Shown here: piece by piece, positions 35,104 to 43,111 of the stretch
Layout: every line of letters starts with the position of its first letter
How positions within the stretch are numbered: the stretch's first letter is position 1
Assembly: GCA_964471595.1 (NCBI GenBank)
Contig: CAYYGN010000006.1
Coordinates: 44,395 to 108,394, forward strand
Direction of reading: 5' to 3'
Length of the DNA: 64,000 nt
Origin: JAGNXB01 sp964471595
Lineage (GTDB): Bacteria; Bacteroidota; Bacteroidia; Chitinophagales; Saprospiraceae
The notes under the pieces: generated by a model
Database searches by the model: none
Told to the model about the DNA's origin: nothing
The model's input: the letters and a program-made list of their open reading frames with translations, nothing else
Program-made: the position numbers and the translations under genes

Positions 35104-36365
35104 TTTGCCGTCATTTGGGAGATGGAACAATGGGCGCCTTCCTGCAGGATGGCCTGGGCCAGCATTTGACCGAGCAGGGCATAACCGGCCGGTGTGAAAT
35201 GAATGCGGTCTTTTTTGGCCAATCCCTCCTTCTGCCATGCGGTGATGGAATTGATGCCTCCCATGAGGGCAAACTGATCCCAGACGGCTGCTTCATGGCA
35301 CGCAGCCAGAGCGTACACCGCTTCCACGGCTTTGCGCACGTTTTGGTTGACGTGTCTTCGTTTGTACCAGGTGTCATTATTGGTAATGAGCAATATGGCG
35401 ACGCCGGGATTGACGCGCCGGCAGAGACGGATCAGGGCGTCATACCGGTTGGCAAATCCTGCGGCATCAAATCGCCCGTTGGGGGCGTATGCGTCGTTGA
35501 CGCCTATGCCCAGTATGACCAGATCGGGGCATATCATTTCCATCTGACCTTCCAGAAGGGCGCATCCCAGGAAGGTGCGCAGACTGGCGCCATTGGCACC
35601 GGCGGCATGATAAACGGCTCCGGGTCCAAGGTTCATGAACTGGATGCCCAACAGGACGAATTGCCAGGTACTGTCTTCCGGCCTGGAAGGCAGCAGGACA
35701 AAGTCGAGCTCCTCCTGCGGGGCATCAAACGCCCATTCGATCCATCCTGCGGACGTGTCTACGGATATCCGGGACGGACAATCCCGGCCAAACGGCTCGG
35801 GGTGCATATTGCTGCCTGCGGCATCGTAATACACGCGCACCGTCTGGAAAGATGCATTTTTTCCATCGGGAAACCGGTGAGAAATACGGGCCGAGGCCAT
35901 GGGTTCACGGGTTACGGCGCGCAGAGCACTCAGGCCATATACCCCCTCCCCCGGCATCCGGACGGCGCGGGTGCCCTCCCATTGGCCCGTCCAGGAGGTG
36001 CGCAGGAAGCCGGGGTTGTTGGTGCCGGCAAGGGCATAGGGGAAAAAGAAACCGGGTTGTACCTCCTGTCCATCGGGAAGTCCCGTAGCCAGACCCTTGC
36101 GGATGGACTGGCTAAAACTGCCTCCCTGCACATGCGAACCTCCCAGGTGGAGGATTTGGATCTGCCCGGATTCGCCGGCCTTCAGTCCGGCCCACTTTTG
36201 GTACAAGCGATCCCACGAAGAGGATGGTACGGGAAACTGGAGCTCCTGGCAAAGCGGCTCGATGAAGGGCAGGCGGGTGACGAGGCTGTCCGCCAGAAAA
36301 TCCTGAGCCCCGCTACGGCCGGGGATCATCAGGAGGATTGCTGCCCACGCTAATGGCCGCATCAT
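35100..36365 (-). CDS. SGNH/GDSL hydrolase-like protein, second of pair
   Basis: The 421-aa protein has a signal peptide (MMRPLAWAAILLMIPGRSGAQ), an SGNH block I-like LHLGGSHVQGG, PDLVILGIGVNDAY around block III, and the terminal DRIHFTPAGYALLG with the catalytic Asp-His dyad. Block I has GGSHV instead of GDS, so the nucleophile Ser is in a variant context, as in other MBOAT-linked SGNH proteins. It overlaps both neighbours by 4 nt (ATGA). It is probably periplasmic and completes O-acetyl transfer started by the MBOAT protein. Confidence 0.88.
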   Translation of the reverse strand: MMRPLAWAAILLMIPGRSGAQDFLADSLVTRLPFIEPLCQELQFPVPSSSWDRLYQKWAGLKAGESGQIQILHLGGSHVQGGSFSQSIRKGLATGLPDGQEVQPGFFFPYALAGTNNPGFLRTSWTGQWEGTRAVRMPGEGVYGLSALRAVTREPMASARISHRFPDGKNASFQTVRVYYDAAGSNMHPEPFGRDCPSRISVDTSAGWIEWAFDAPQEELDFVLLPSRPEDSTWQFVLLGIQFMNLGPGAVYHAAGANGASLRTFLGCALLEGQMEMICPDLVILGIGVNDAYAPNGRFDAAGFANRYDALIRLCRRVNPGVAILLITNNDTWYKRRHVNQNVRKAVEAVYALAACHEAAVWDQFALMGGINSITAWQKEGLAKKDRIHFTPAGYALLGQMLAQAILQEGAHCSISQMTAK

Positions 36366-37822
36366 TGGTTGGGTGGCATTTGACCCGGTATCCCGGCCTC
36401 CCGGAAGGCTTCCAGGATCCAGTCGGCCACCTTGCGGGCGCCGGCGGGTGTAAAATGGACATGGTCGGCGGCGGCCAGGGGCGGATCGGCCGTCACCCAT
36501 CCCGGCATGCTGTTGCGTCCGCCCATGGCCTCATACAGGTCATAATAGGCAGCCCCCTGACTGAAGGCGGCGGCTTTCATGACATCCCGTACCACCGGGA
36601 GCAGTGGGTAGGTGACGTATTGGAGGTCCTGCTTGACCGACATGTCCGAAGGGCCGATCACCAGATAGGCGGCTTCGGGAAATTGCCGTTTGAGGTGGCG
36701 AATCTGGGCCGAGAAAAAGCGCCCGTATTCTTCGGCCGCCGCGGTGTCGGTCAGGTAGGGCATGATATTGCCGCCAAACTGAAGGATGATCAGAGCCACA
36801 TCGTCTTCACCACATTGTTGGCGCATGACCGACAGGTCCATTTTGCCGAACTCGGTCCCCGAGCTGCCCCGCATAGGGATGTTGTCCACGAATATCCCAT
36901 GTTCCGACTCCAGGGAGATGCCGTAAAAATCGGGACTGACACGCCCTTCCAGAGTGACGCGTATCCCTTCCGGCCAACCGGAGGCCGACGACCAGGAGGG
37001 CGACAGCATGCCTTCACCGGGCAGCCAGATACCTTCGTCCCTGAGGTGATCACCCGCCCAAATCTCGTAGCGCAATGTATCGGTCCTGGGCCCAATGGCC
37101 AGGCGGGCCTGTCTCCAGGAAAGGCCACCCCTGCCAGGGACCAGCGAGAACGAAGCCGAAGAGGCAAATGCCGGATCTGTGGCAAGGGTGTCTGTTTTGC
37201 CGTCCTCACTCATGGGTCCGGACTGGGACGTGAACCGGGCAAAGGCACCCAGTAATCCGTACCGGTTATGGCCTTTGGACCTGGGGGTGCCAAAAACGGT
37301 ATAACGCCACCATTGACCTTCTGCGGATTGCCTGACTTCCGGAGTGGGAATCGCCTCAACCACCGGCACCCATCCGGGACCGGTGCCGCCAAACAGTTCT
37401 TGCCATTGCCGGTTGAGCCATCCGCTGATGCGATGTCCCTCAATCTGACTGTCGCCGAAATGAAGAACGCGCACCCTGCCGGTCCGGCAACGGTTGGGCA
37501 GATCCCGCAGTAAACCGGCCCATACGGTCCCATCGTCTTCCGGAAACTGGATTTTCCGCATCCTCTCCCGGAATGCCGCTTCTTCGATGGCGGCCAGGGA
37601 ATCAGCGCGGGCATCCTGATCCTTCCGGGCGTAGATATCGAAAAAGGCATCCATAGCCACATCCTGACCCCGGGCCTGATCCGACCAAAAGGCCTTCCAG
37701 GTCGGGAATTTGACGGTGATGCCGCCCACACGCCACCCGCCCTCGGGTACCAGACCCATCATCAGAGCGGTAAGACCGAATACCAGAATCAGGAACAGCA
37801 GGGTGCGCAGTGGAGTGACCAT
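36362..37822 (-). CDS. SGNH/GDSL hydrolase-like protein, first of pair
   Basis: The 486-aa protein has a membrane anchor near the N-terminus (LRTLLFLILVFGLTALMMGL), a block I motif VLHFGDSQIEGHRI, LIILQFGGNIMPYL for block III and ADHVHFTPAGARKVADWIL for block V with Asp and His. It is thus a complete SGNH hydrolase anchored in the inner membrane. Its stop overlaps the next start (ATGA, 36365-36362). With its partner and the MBOAT it forms a probable O-acetylation system for a glycan; proximity to murF hints at the cell wall. Confidence 0.89.
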   Translation of the reverse strand: MVTPLRTLLFLILVFGLTALMMGLVPEGGWRVGGITVKFPTWKAFWSDQARGQDVAMDAFFDIYARKDQDARADSLAAIEEAAFRERMRKIQFPEDDGTVWAGLLRDLPNRCRTGRVRVLHFGDSQIEGHRISGWLNRQWQELFGGTGPGWVPVVEAIPTPEVRQSAEGQWWRYTVFGTPRSKGHNRYGLLGAFARFTSQSGPMSEDGKTDTLATDPAFASSASFSLVPGRGGLSWRQARLAIGPRTDTLRYEIWAGDHLRDEGIWLPGEGMLSPSWSSASGWPEGIRVTLEGRVSPDFYGISLESEHGIFVDNIPMRGSSGTEFGKMDLSVMRQQCGEDDVALIILQFGGNIMPYLTDTAAAEEYGRFFSAQIRHLKRQFPEAAYLVIGPSDMSVKQDLQYVTYPLLPVVRDVMKAAAFSQGAAYYDLYEAMGGRNSMPGWVTADPPLAAADHVHFTPAGARKVADWILEAFREAGIPGQMPPNQ

Positions 37823-37838
37823 AGGCCGGAGACCGCGG

Positions 37839-37846
37839 CAAAGATA
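37839..37846 (-). promoter_or_regulatory. -7 element TATCTTTG of the SGNH-SGNH-MBOAT operon
   Basis: This exact match lies in the 53-bp gap between murF and the first SGNH gene and ends 16 bp before its ATG, so the O-acylation genes can be transcribed independently of murF. Confidence 0.55.
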
Positions 37847-37875
37847 GCCAGCCAGAGGAATGCTGCAAGGACGGG

Positions 37876-39201
37876 TCAGTCGGCGCCTTCAAGCAGGTAG
37901 GCAACCGCGCCTTCCATCCGCATCCCTCGGGATCCTTTGATCAGAAGGGTATGACCGGAAAGATCCTGCGTGCGGAGCCAACCGGCAGCGGAGGCGCTGT
38001 CGGCAAAACAGGGCCATTCGGCCGGGTGATCGGTCGCCGCGAAAAGCGGCCCGACCAGCACGGCAGGTATGCCGGCCGTCCTGAGCATATCAATGACTTC
38101 CTGGTGTTGGAGGGCGGCTTCATGGCCGAGTTCGAGCATGTCTCCCAGCACCGCAAGCCGGAGCGGGCTGTCCAGGGCAGCAAGACTCCGAATGGCCGCT
38201 GCCATACTGCCCGGATTGGCATTGTAAGCATCGAGAATGAGTGTGGTTGAACCCACTTGCCGGCGCTGGCTCCGGTTGTTGACCGGGGCATAGGCGCTCA
38301 AGGCTTCGGCCAGTCGCTGACCTTCAATCCCGAAGTATAACCCGACAGCCAGTGCATAGAGGATGTTGCGTGCATTGTGGATGCCGAATAGGGGTGAGGT
38401 CAGGGTACAGGTCTTGCCTTCGCCGTCCACAAAGGCCAGTTCAATGGCCGGATCCGTCCGCTTCAATTGGACAACGCCGGCCGCAGGTCGGTCACCAGAC
38501 CGGATGGGAACGACCTGCGGGTAGTCCCCCACCATTTTCGGCAGGGGATCTTCGTCGGCGAGATAAAAGATCGTCTTTCCTCCGGCTTTCAGATAGTCGT
38601 ACAATTCCCCTTTGCCCCGCCGGACACCCTCCGCCCCTCCGAAACCTTCGAGATGAGCGAGTCCGATATTGGTGATGAGGCCGTAATCCGGCTCGGCGAT
38701 CGCGCATAATCCGGCGATCTCCCCGCAGGCGCTGGCTCCCAGTTCACAGACGGCAAACTCCGTCCGTGCCGGTATACTCAGCAACGTCAGCGGCACACCG
38801 ATGTGATTATTGAGATTCCCGGGAGTGGCCCAGGTGCGATACTTGCAGGAGAGGGCGTGGAAGAGAAGTTCCTTGGTCGTTGTTTTGCCGTTGGAACCCG
38901 TGAGCGCCAACACCGGCAATCCCAGATGGCGGCGGTGATGACGGGCCAGGTCCTGGAGGGCCGTCAATACATCAGGTACCCAAAGGCATCCTTCCACATT
39001 CTGCAGGGCCGGATCGTCCACGACGGCATGGGTGGCTCCTTGGGCCAAAGCGTCGCGTGCAAAGGCGTTGCCGTCGGTCTGCCCGCGCAACGCGAAAAAC
39101 ATGTCCCCTTGTTCGCACAGACGGCTGTCAATGCGTACGGTCCGGCATCGGAGGTAATGCGCGTGCAGCAACCTGGTTTCCACGCGGCAAAGTAAATCCA
39201 T
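37876..39201 (-). CDS. murF: UDP-N-acetylmuramoyl-tripeptide--D-alanyl-D-alanine ligase
   Basis: The 441-aa protein has the Mur-ligase P-loop TGSNGKTT at residues 101-108, NLNNHIGVPLTLL, ITNIGLAHLEGFGG, GIHNARNILYALAV and LILDAYNANPGSMAAAI, all typical of MurF. It adds D-Ala-D-Ala to UDP-MurNAc-tripeptide in the cytoplasm, completing the peptidoglycan precursor. It is slightly short in the N-terminal domain but all ligase blocks are present. It stands outside a dcw cluster, next to the SGNH/MBOAT genes. Confidence 0.95.
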   Translation of the reverse strand: MDLLCRVETRLLHAHYLRCRTVRIDSRLCEQGDMFFALRGQTDGNAFARDALAQGATHAVVDDPALQNVEGCLWVPDVLTALQDLARHHRRHLGLPVLALTGSNGKTTTKELLFHALSCKYRTWATPGNLNNHIGVPLTLLSIPARTEFAVCELGASACGEIAGLCAIAEPDYGLITNIGLAHLEGFGGAEGVRRGKGELYDYLKAGGKTIFYLADEDPLPKMVGDYPQVVPIRSGDRPAAGVVQLKRTDPAIELAFVDGEGKTCTLTSPLFGIHNARNILYALAVGLYFGIEGQRLAEALSAYAPVNNRSQRRQVGSTTLILDAYNANPGSMAAAIRSLAALDSPLRLAVLGDMLELGHEAALQHQEVIDMLRTAGIPAVLVGPLFAATDHPAEWPCFADSASAAGWLRTQDLSGHTLLIKGSRGMRMEGAVAYLLEGAD

Positions 39202-39261
39202 TCCCCCTAAAATGACTTTAGGGCACGTCCATAAACCTCTGAAAGGTCCCGGGTAAACCCA

Positions 39262-39400
39262 GACATTGAGCGGGAATGAATTCTTCCAATGAAGAATTCG
39301 GTTCTTTCATTCACGCTCAATCGGGCGTACCATGCAGACAAGCAACGCCTTGTCGGTACGCTTCGCGCAAAAAATGCTAATGCCTTTTTTGGGCTAAAAG
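39262..39400 (-). repeat. dispersed palindromic repeat, copy 1
   Basis: The reverse complement of this stretch aligns with 63345-63478 over about 135 nt at roughly 85% identity by eye, sharing CATTAGCATTTTTTGCGCGAA and CGCCCGATTGAGCGTGAATG. One end folds as ATTGAGCGGGAATGAA (39265-39280) against TTCATTCACGCTCAAT (39306-39321), with an inner perfect GAATTCTTC-CAAT-GAAGAATTC. Confidence 0.8.
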
Positions 39401-39668
39401 GAACCAAGCCAGACGAGGCGTCGGGACCGGATGTTGACATAGCTTCTGCGGTGGCGCATGGAGCAAAGCCCGCCTATACTGACGCTATAGCGGGTTAACC
39501 GGAGCTACGCAATCTTGGATCCGGGCATGTCCCGGAGAGACATCGTCGGGACTGAGCGACAACGAAGTATGGCGAAGGTCGCTTATGCAAAGACCATCGA
39601 TGATGGGCTTTTAGCTCTTAAACGGGGTTGATGGAAATGCGCTTTAACGGAATTTTAAGCTTCAAACC

Positions 39669-39699
39669 TTGGAGGGCAGGACAGAGGTACCTACCTTTG
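39669..39699 (+). promoter_or_regulatory. promoter TTG-N20-TACCTTTG
   Basis: TTG at 39669-39671 and TACCTTTG at 39692-39699 fit the Bacteroidota consensus with 20-nt spacing. The ATG at 39713 lies 13 nt after the -7 box. Confidence 0.65.
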
Positions 39700-39712
39700 T
39701 ATGTTGTTCCTT

Positions 39713-40204
39713 ATGAACCTGTTCCGATCAATCACCGCTTCTTTGATGGCCCTGACCCTACTGGTCAGTACCACCGGTCTGTCGGTACATGCCGTGTATT
39801 GTCTCTGCAAGGGGGAATTGTCCTATTCCCTCGTTCATCTTGAAGTGGGCGAAATGGCTTGTGCCATGTCCTCCGAAGAGACTGAACCCTGTTGCGGGTC
39901 CAGTGAGGGATGCGGTTTGGACAGCCGGGCGGCGGGTTGTTGCCGGGATGCCGGCGAAGACCATGATTGTCGTTCGGAAGAAACCATCTATGCACGGCTC
40001 GCTGCCGTGTTTGTCACCCCGTTGGACCAACAGGACGATTCGGCGTCCGACCGGGGGGATTTGGTAGCCGGAACATGGCCTGCGCAGGAGAGCCACCTCT
40101 ACATTTCCGGCCTTTTGCTAAACCGGGACGAAGGACCGCCTTTGCGGGGAGGTCCTTGGTCGCCATGCCCGGCTTACCTGGCCTTCCGTCAATTCCGCTG
40201 TTAG
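39713..40204 (+). CDS. HYC_CC_PP-like exported Cys-rich protein
   Basis: The 163-aa protein has a signal peptide (MNLFRSITASLMALTLLVSTTGLSVHA), then VYCLCKGE, EPCCGSSEGC, AGCCRDAG and a late GPPLRGG. The order of a xYC motif, CC pairs and PP matches the HYC_CC_PP family, small exported proteins encoded before TonB-dependent receptors in Bacteroidota. Its many Cys and His residues suggest metal binding, perhaps copper. The receptor gene starts 75 bp downstream. ATG 39701 lies too close to the promoter; 39713 is chosen. Confidence 0.72.
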   Translation: MNLFRSITASLMALTLLVSTTGLSVHAVYCLCKGELSYSLVHLEVGEMACAMSSEETEPCCGSSEGCGLDSRAAGCCRDAGEDHDCRSEETIYARLAAVFVTPLDQQDDSASDRGDLVAGTWPAQESHLYISGLLLNRDEGPPLRGGPWSPCPAYLAFRQFRC

Positions 40205-40232
40205 TCTTCGTTCGTTGACCTTTCAGGACAAG

Positions 40233-40260
40233 CCACCCGATGGCGGGTGGTTCCATTTTT
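40233..40260 (+). terminator. hairpin with short T-tract between the HYC_CC_PP-like gene and the receptor
   Basis: CCACCCG at 40233-40239 pairs perfectly with CGGGTGG at 40244-40250, followed by TTCCATTTTT. It resembles a weak intrinsic terminator and may attenuate read-through into the TonB receptor. Confidence 0.5.
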
Positions 40261-40279
40261 ATTCCACAACGAACGAATC

Positions 40280-42502
40280 ATGCGCAACTTATTTCTGTTT
40301 TTGGCTTTTTTCCTGCCTTCCCTGACGCTGTCGGCCCAGGACCGCATGCTGGAAGGCTATGTATTCAACGAAGATGATGAGCCTTTGGTCGGGGCGGTCG
40401 TTTACTGGCGGGGATCCACCCTGTCGGCCATTGCAGACAACGATGGATTTTTCTCGTTGGCCAGACCCGATACCTTGGCCGTATTGATGATCCAGTACGT
40501 GGGTTACGACCCGGCGGAAGTGGAGGTGACTCCGGAGGAGGAGGACATTCTGATCACGTTGTCGGGAGTGGCCGTGCTGGAAGCCGTCGAGGTCACAGGC
40601 GAGCAAAAGGGCAATTATGTGTCCACCATTACTACCCGCAACATCGAGCAGATCACCAGCAAAGAGCTCAAGAAAGCGGCTTGTTGCAACCTGGCAGAGA
40701 GCTTTGAAACCAATGCTACGGTGGATGTAGGTCACACCAATGCCGTGACCGGCACCTCCGAAATCCAGATGCTCGGTCTGAGAGGCATTTACAGCCAACT
40801 CCTGGTCGAGAACAGACCGACCATGAACGGACTGGCCCAGCCGTTTGCCCTGGAATACATCCCGGGCACCTGGATCGAGGGCATCCAGATTTCCAAAGGA
40901 GCGAGCTCGGTCGCCAACGGTCCGCAGAGCATGACCGGACAAATCAATGTCGAGTTGGTCAAGCCGGCGACGGACGTACCTGTATTCATCAATCTCTTCG
41001 GCAACCATTTGGGCCGGGCGGAGGCCAATGTGCATCTCAACCGGAAATGGTCCGGCGGTTGGAGCACGGGCCTCTTGCTGCACGGAAGCGGCATTGGTGC
41101 AGAATGGGATCAGAATGATGACGGGTTTCGGGATCTGCCGCTCAAGAACCAGTTGAACGCGATGTTCCGCTTGTTCTACGACAAGCCGGGAATGGACGGG
41201 CAGTTGAACATCCATGCCATCCGGCACCGGCAGGAGGGAGGACAACTGGCCCGTCTGGACAACCCGTGGAGAATCCGGCAGGACAATGACCGGCTGGAAG
41301 TGTTCGGCAAGACCGGGTTTGTGTTCCCCACGCAACACTTTCAGAGTGTGGGATTCATATACAACGCATATGGTCATCGCTACAGCGGAATGTATGGCGA
41401 GAGGCCGCATTCCGGCGACCAGGTCGGAGGTTACCTCAACCTGTTGTACAATGTTCAGGGTAAAAATCCCGTGCACAATTTCACCACGGGACTGAGTGCC
41501 AATTACGACCGGATTCGGGAGGATCTTTTCGGTGTTAATTTTGATCGGAAAGATTACGTCCATGGCGCCTTTGTGCAGTATGGATATGGCAGTACCGACG
41601 ATCTTTCCAAGCGCCGTTTTTCACTGCGGGATTTTGCCGGACTGATTGTCGGGTTGCGCGCTGATTATCACCAGAAATACGGGCTTTACCTGACACCGAG
41701 GATCAATGCGCGCCTGAATCTTGATGCGGCCACCGTCATTCGTTTGTCGGCAGGACGCGGATGGCGGAATCCCAACTTCCCACCCGACTGGCAGGGCATG
41801 CTCTTCAGTAACCGGACGCTCCAGGTCCTGGATGATGTCAAACCCGAGGACGCCTGGGTATACGGCCTGAATTTTACCAAGAACATCTTTGTCGGAGAGC
41901 GATCCATCAGTCTGGTGGCCGATTTTTTCCATACGCGTTTTGTCAATCAGATCGTGATGGACATGGAGAGCGACCATACCCGAATATTGTTGTACAACCT
42001 GGACGGGCGCTCCTACAGCAACAGTGGATTGCTAATGGCCATCATGGAGGTGGCCAAAGGGCTGGAAGTCAAATTGGCCTGGAAGTACAACGAGGTGCGC
42101 ACCACCTATTTTGATGAGACGCTGCAATTGCCGATGGTGCCCCAACACAGGGCTCTGGTTACCGTCGATTATGTCACGCCCGACAAGGCATGGCGGTTCA
42201 ACCTGACGGCCCAGGGGGTAGGTTCCATGCGGATGCCCAGTCATCAGGGAATTCCGGCGGAAGTGTTGGAGGGTTCACCGGAAGTGACGCCGGAATACGT
42301 GTTGTTCAACGGCCAGGTCAGTTGGACCCGGGACCGGCTCGAACTGTACCTGGGGGGTGAAAACCTGGGGAATTACACCCAGGAGAAACCCATCCTGGAT
42401 GCCGCCAATCCGCAAAGCCCGCATTTTGATGCCAACCGTGTGTTTGCCCCCATCATTGGGACACGGATATACGGTGGGCTGAGATTTCAACTCGGCCAAT
42501 GA
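40280..42502 (+). CDS. TonB-dependent receptor with carboxypeptidase-D-like N-domain
   Basis: The 740-aa protein has a signal peptide (MRNLFLFLAFFLPSLTLSAQ), a CarboxypepD_reg-like domain (RMLEGYVFNEDDEPLVGAVV) at about residues 21-100, a plug domain (TSEIQMLGLRGIYSQLLVEN, ISKGASSVANG) and a C-terminal 22-strand-type barrel ending RIYGGLRFQLGQ. It imports a substrate across the outer membrane using TonB energy. The linked Cys-rich protein hints at a metal or metal chelate. It is followed by a strong bidirectional terminator. Confidence 0.93.
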   Translation: MRNLFLFLAFFLPSLTLSAQDRMLEGYVFNEDDEPLVGAVVYWRGSTLSAIADNDGFFSLARPDTLAVLMIQYVGYDPAEVEVTPEEEDILITLSGVAVLEAVEVTGEQKGNYVSTITTRNIEQITSKELKKAACCNLAESFETNATVDVGHTNAVTGTSEIQMLGLRGIYSQLLVENRPTMNGLAQPFALEYIPGTWIEGIQISKGASSVANGPQSMTGQINVELVKPATDVPVFINLFGNHLGRAEANVHLNRKWSGGWSTGLLLHGSGIGAEWDQNDDGFRDLPLKNQLNAMFRLFYDKPGMDGQLNIHAIRHRQEGGQLARLDNPWRIRQDNDRLEVFGKTGFVFPTQHFQSVGFIYNAYGHRYSGMYGERPHSGDQVGGYLNLLYNVQGKNPVHNFTTGLSANYDRIREDLFGVNFDRKDYVHGAFVQYGYGSTDDLSKRRFSLRDFAGLIVGLRADYHQKYGLYLTPRINARLNLDAATVIRLSAGRGWRNPNFPPDWQGMLFSNRTLQVLDDVKPEDAWVYGLNFTKNIFVGERSISLVADFFHTRFVNQIVMDMESDHTRILLYNLDGRSYSNSGLLMAIMEVAKGLEVKLAWKYNEVRTTYFDETLQLPMVPQHRALVTVDYVTPDKAWRFNLTAQGVGSMRMPSHQGIPAEVLEGSPEVTPEYVLFNGQVSWTRDRLELYLGGENLGNYTQEKPILDAANPQSPHFDANRVFAPIIGTRIYGGLRFQLGQ

Positions 42503-42518
42503 GGCCTGTTGACAAAGC

Positions 42519-42552
42519 AAAAAAAGGCCCTCCTTTCGGGGGGCCTTTTTTG
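42519..42552. terminator. bidirectional intrinsic terminator
   Basis: An A-run, GGCCCTCC, a TTTC loop, GGGGGGCC and a T-run (42546-42551) form a terminator usable in both directions. It separates the convergent TonB receptor and mscL genes. Confidence 0.88.
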
Positions 42553-42565
42553 TGGTTTGAAGGAA

Positions 42566-42973
42566 TTATTTTTTCAACAAATCCCGGATCTGGGTGAGCA
42601 AATCTTCGGTGCTGGGACCAGCCGGAGCCGCCGGAGCTACCTCTTTTTTCTTTTGGGTCTTTTCATAAGCTTTCATGACCATGAAAATGGCAAAAGCGAT
42701 GATCAGAAAGTCGATGATGGATTGGAGAAAGGCGCCGTAATTGAGGGTGACGGCCGGGGCAATAATGGCGCCATCGGTGCCCATTTCGGCCGCTTTGAGC
42801 GTTAAGGCGAGGTCACTGAAATTGACCCCGCCCAGCAGGAGGCCCAACGGGGGCAGGATGACATCGTTGGTAAAGGATGAAACAACGGCACCAAAAGCGC
42901 CGGCAACGATGACGGCCGTGGCGAGTTCGAGGACATTGCCCCGGAGGATGAAGGACTTGAATTCATTCCACAT
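42566..42973 (-). CDS. mscL: large-conductance mechanosensitive channel
   Basis: The 135-aa protein begins MWNEFKSFILRGNVLELATAVIVAGAFGAVVSSFTNDVILPPLG, with the conserved first helix of MscL. A periplasmic loop and second helix (SIIDFLIIAFAIFMVMKAYEK) follow, then a C-terminal bundle ending TEDLLTQIRDLLKK. It opens under membrane tension to release solutes during osmotic downshock. ATG 42973 gives the family start; a longer frame runs to 43045. A TATATTTG promoter lies 30 bp upstream. Confidence 0.96.
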   Translation of the reverse strand: MWNEFKSFILRGNVLELATAVIVAGAFGAVVSSFTNDVILPPLGLLLGGVNFSDLALTLKAAEMGTDGAIIAPAVTLNYGAFLQSIIDFLIIAFAIFMVMKAYEKTQKKKEVAPAAPAGPSTEDLLTQIRDLLKK

Positions 42974-43002
42974 GATCTGACGATTAGGGGGTTTTGAGTT
43001 GT

Positions 43003-43010
43003 CAAATATA
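43003..43010 (-). promoter_or_regulatory. -7 element TATATTTG for mscL
   Basis: This exact TAnnTTTG match on the minus strand ends 29 bp before the mscL start codon. Confidence 0.5.
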
Positions 43011-43056
43011 GACAATGGGGAATAATGTGACCTCCGGGTGCTCACGTCCCGTGCCG

Positions 43057-43090
43057 AAAAAAAAACAGGCGACCGGTACCGGTCGCCTGT
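43057..43090 (-). terminator. intrinsic terminator after aconitase
   Basis: A perfect 26-nt palindrome at 43065-43090 (ACAGGCGACCGG and its complement) is followed on the minus strand by a run of about nine T residues. It lies 22 bp beyond the aconitase stop codon. Confidence 0.92.
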
Positions 43091-43111
43091 TGGGATGAGT
43101 CACTGTACAGG

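Larger units (their letters stand above)
39202..39712. other. gene-free region with a dispersed repeat upstream of the HYC_CC_PP-like gene
   Basis: These 511 bp contain the palindromic repeat copy at 39262-39400, small hairpins (TCCGGG...CCCGGA near 39521; a TATA...TATA loop within AGCCCGC...GCGGGTT near 39465-39497) and the promoter at 39669-39699. I see no supportable gene. Confidence 0.55.
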
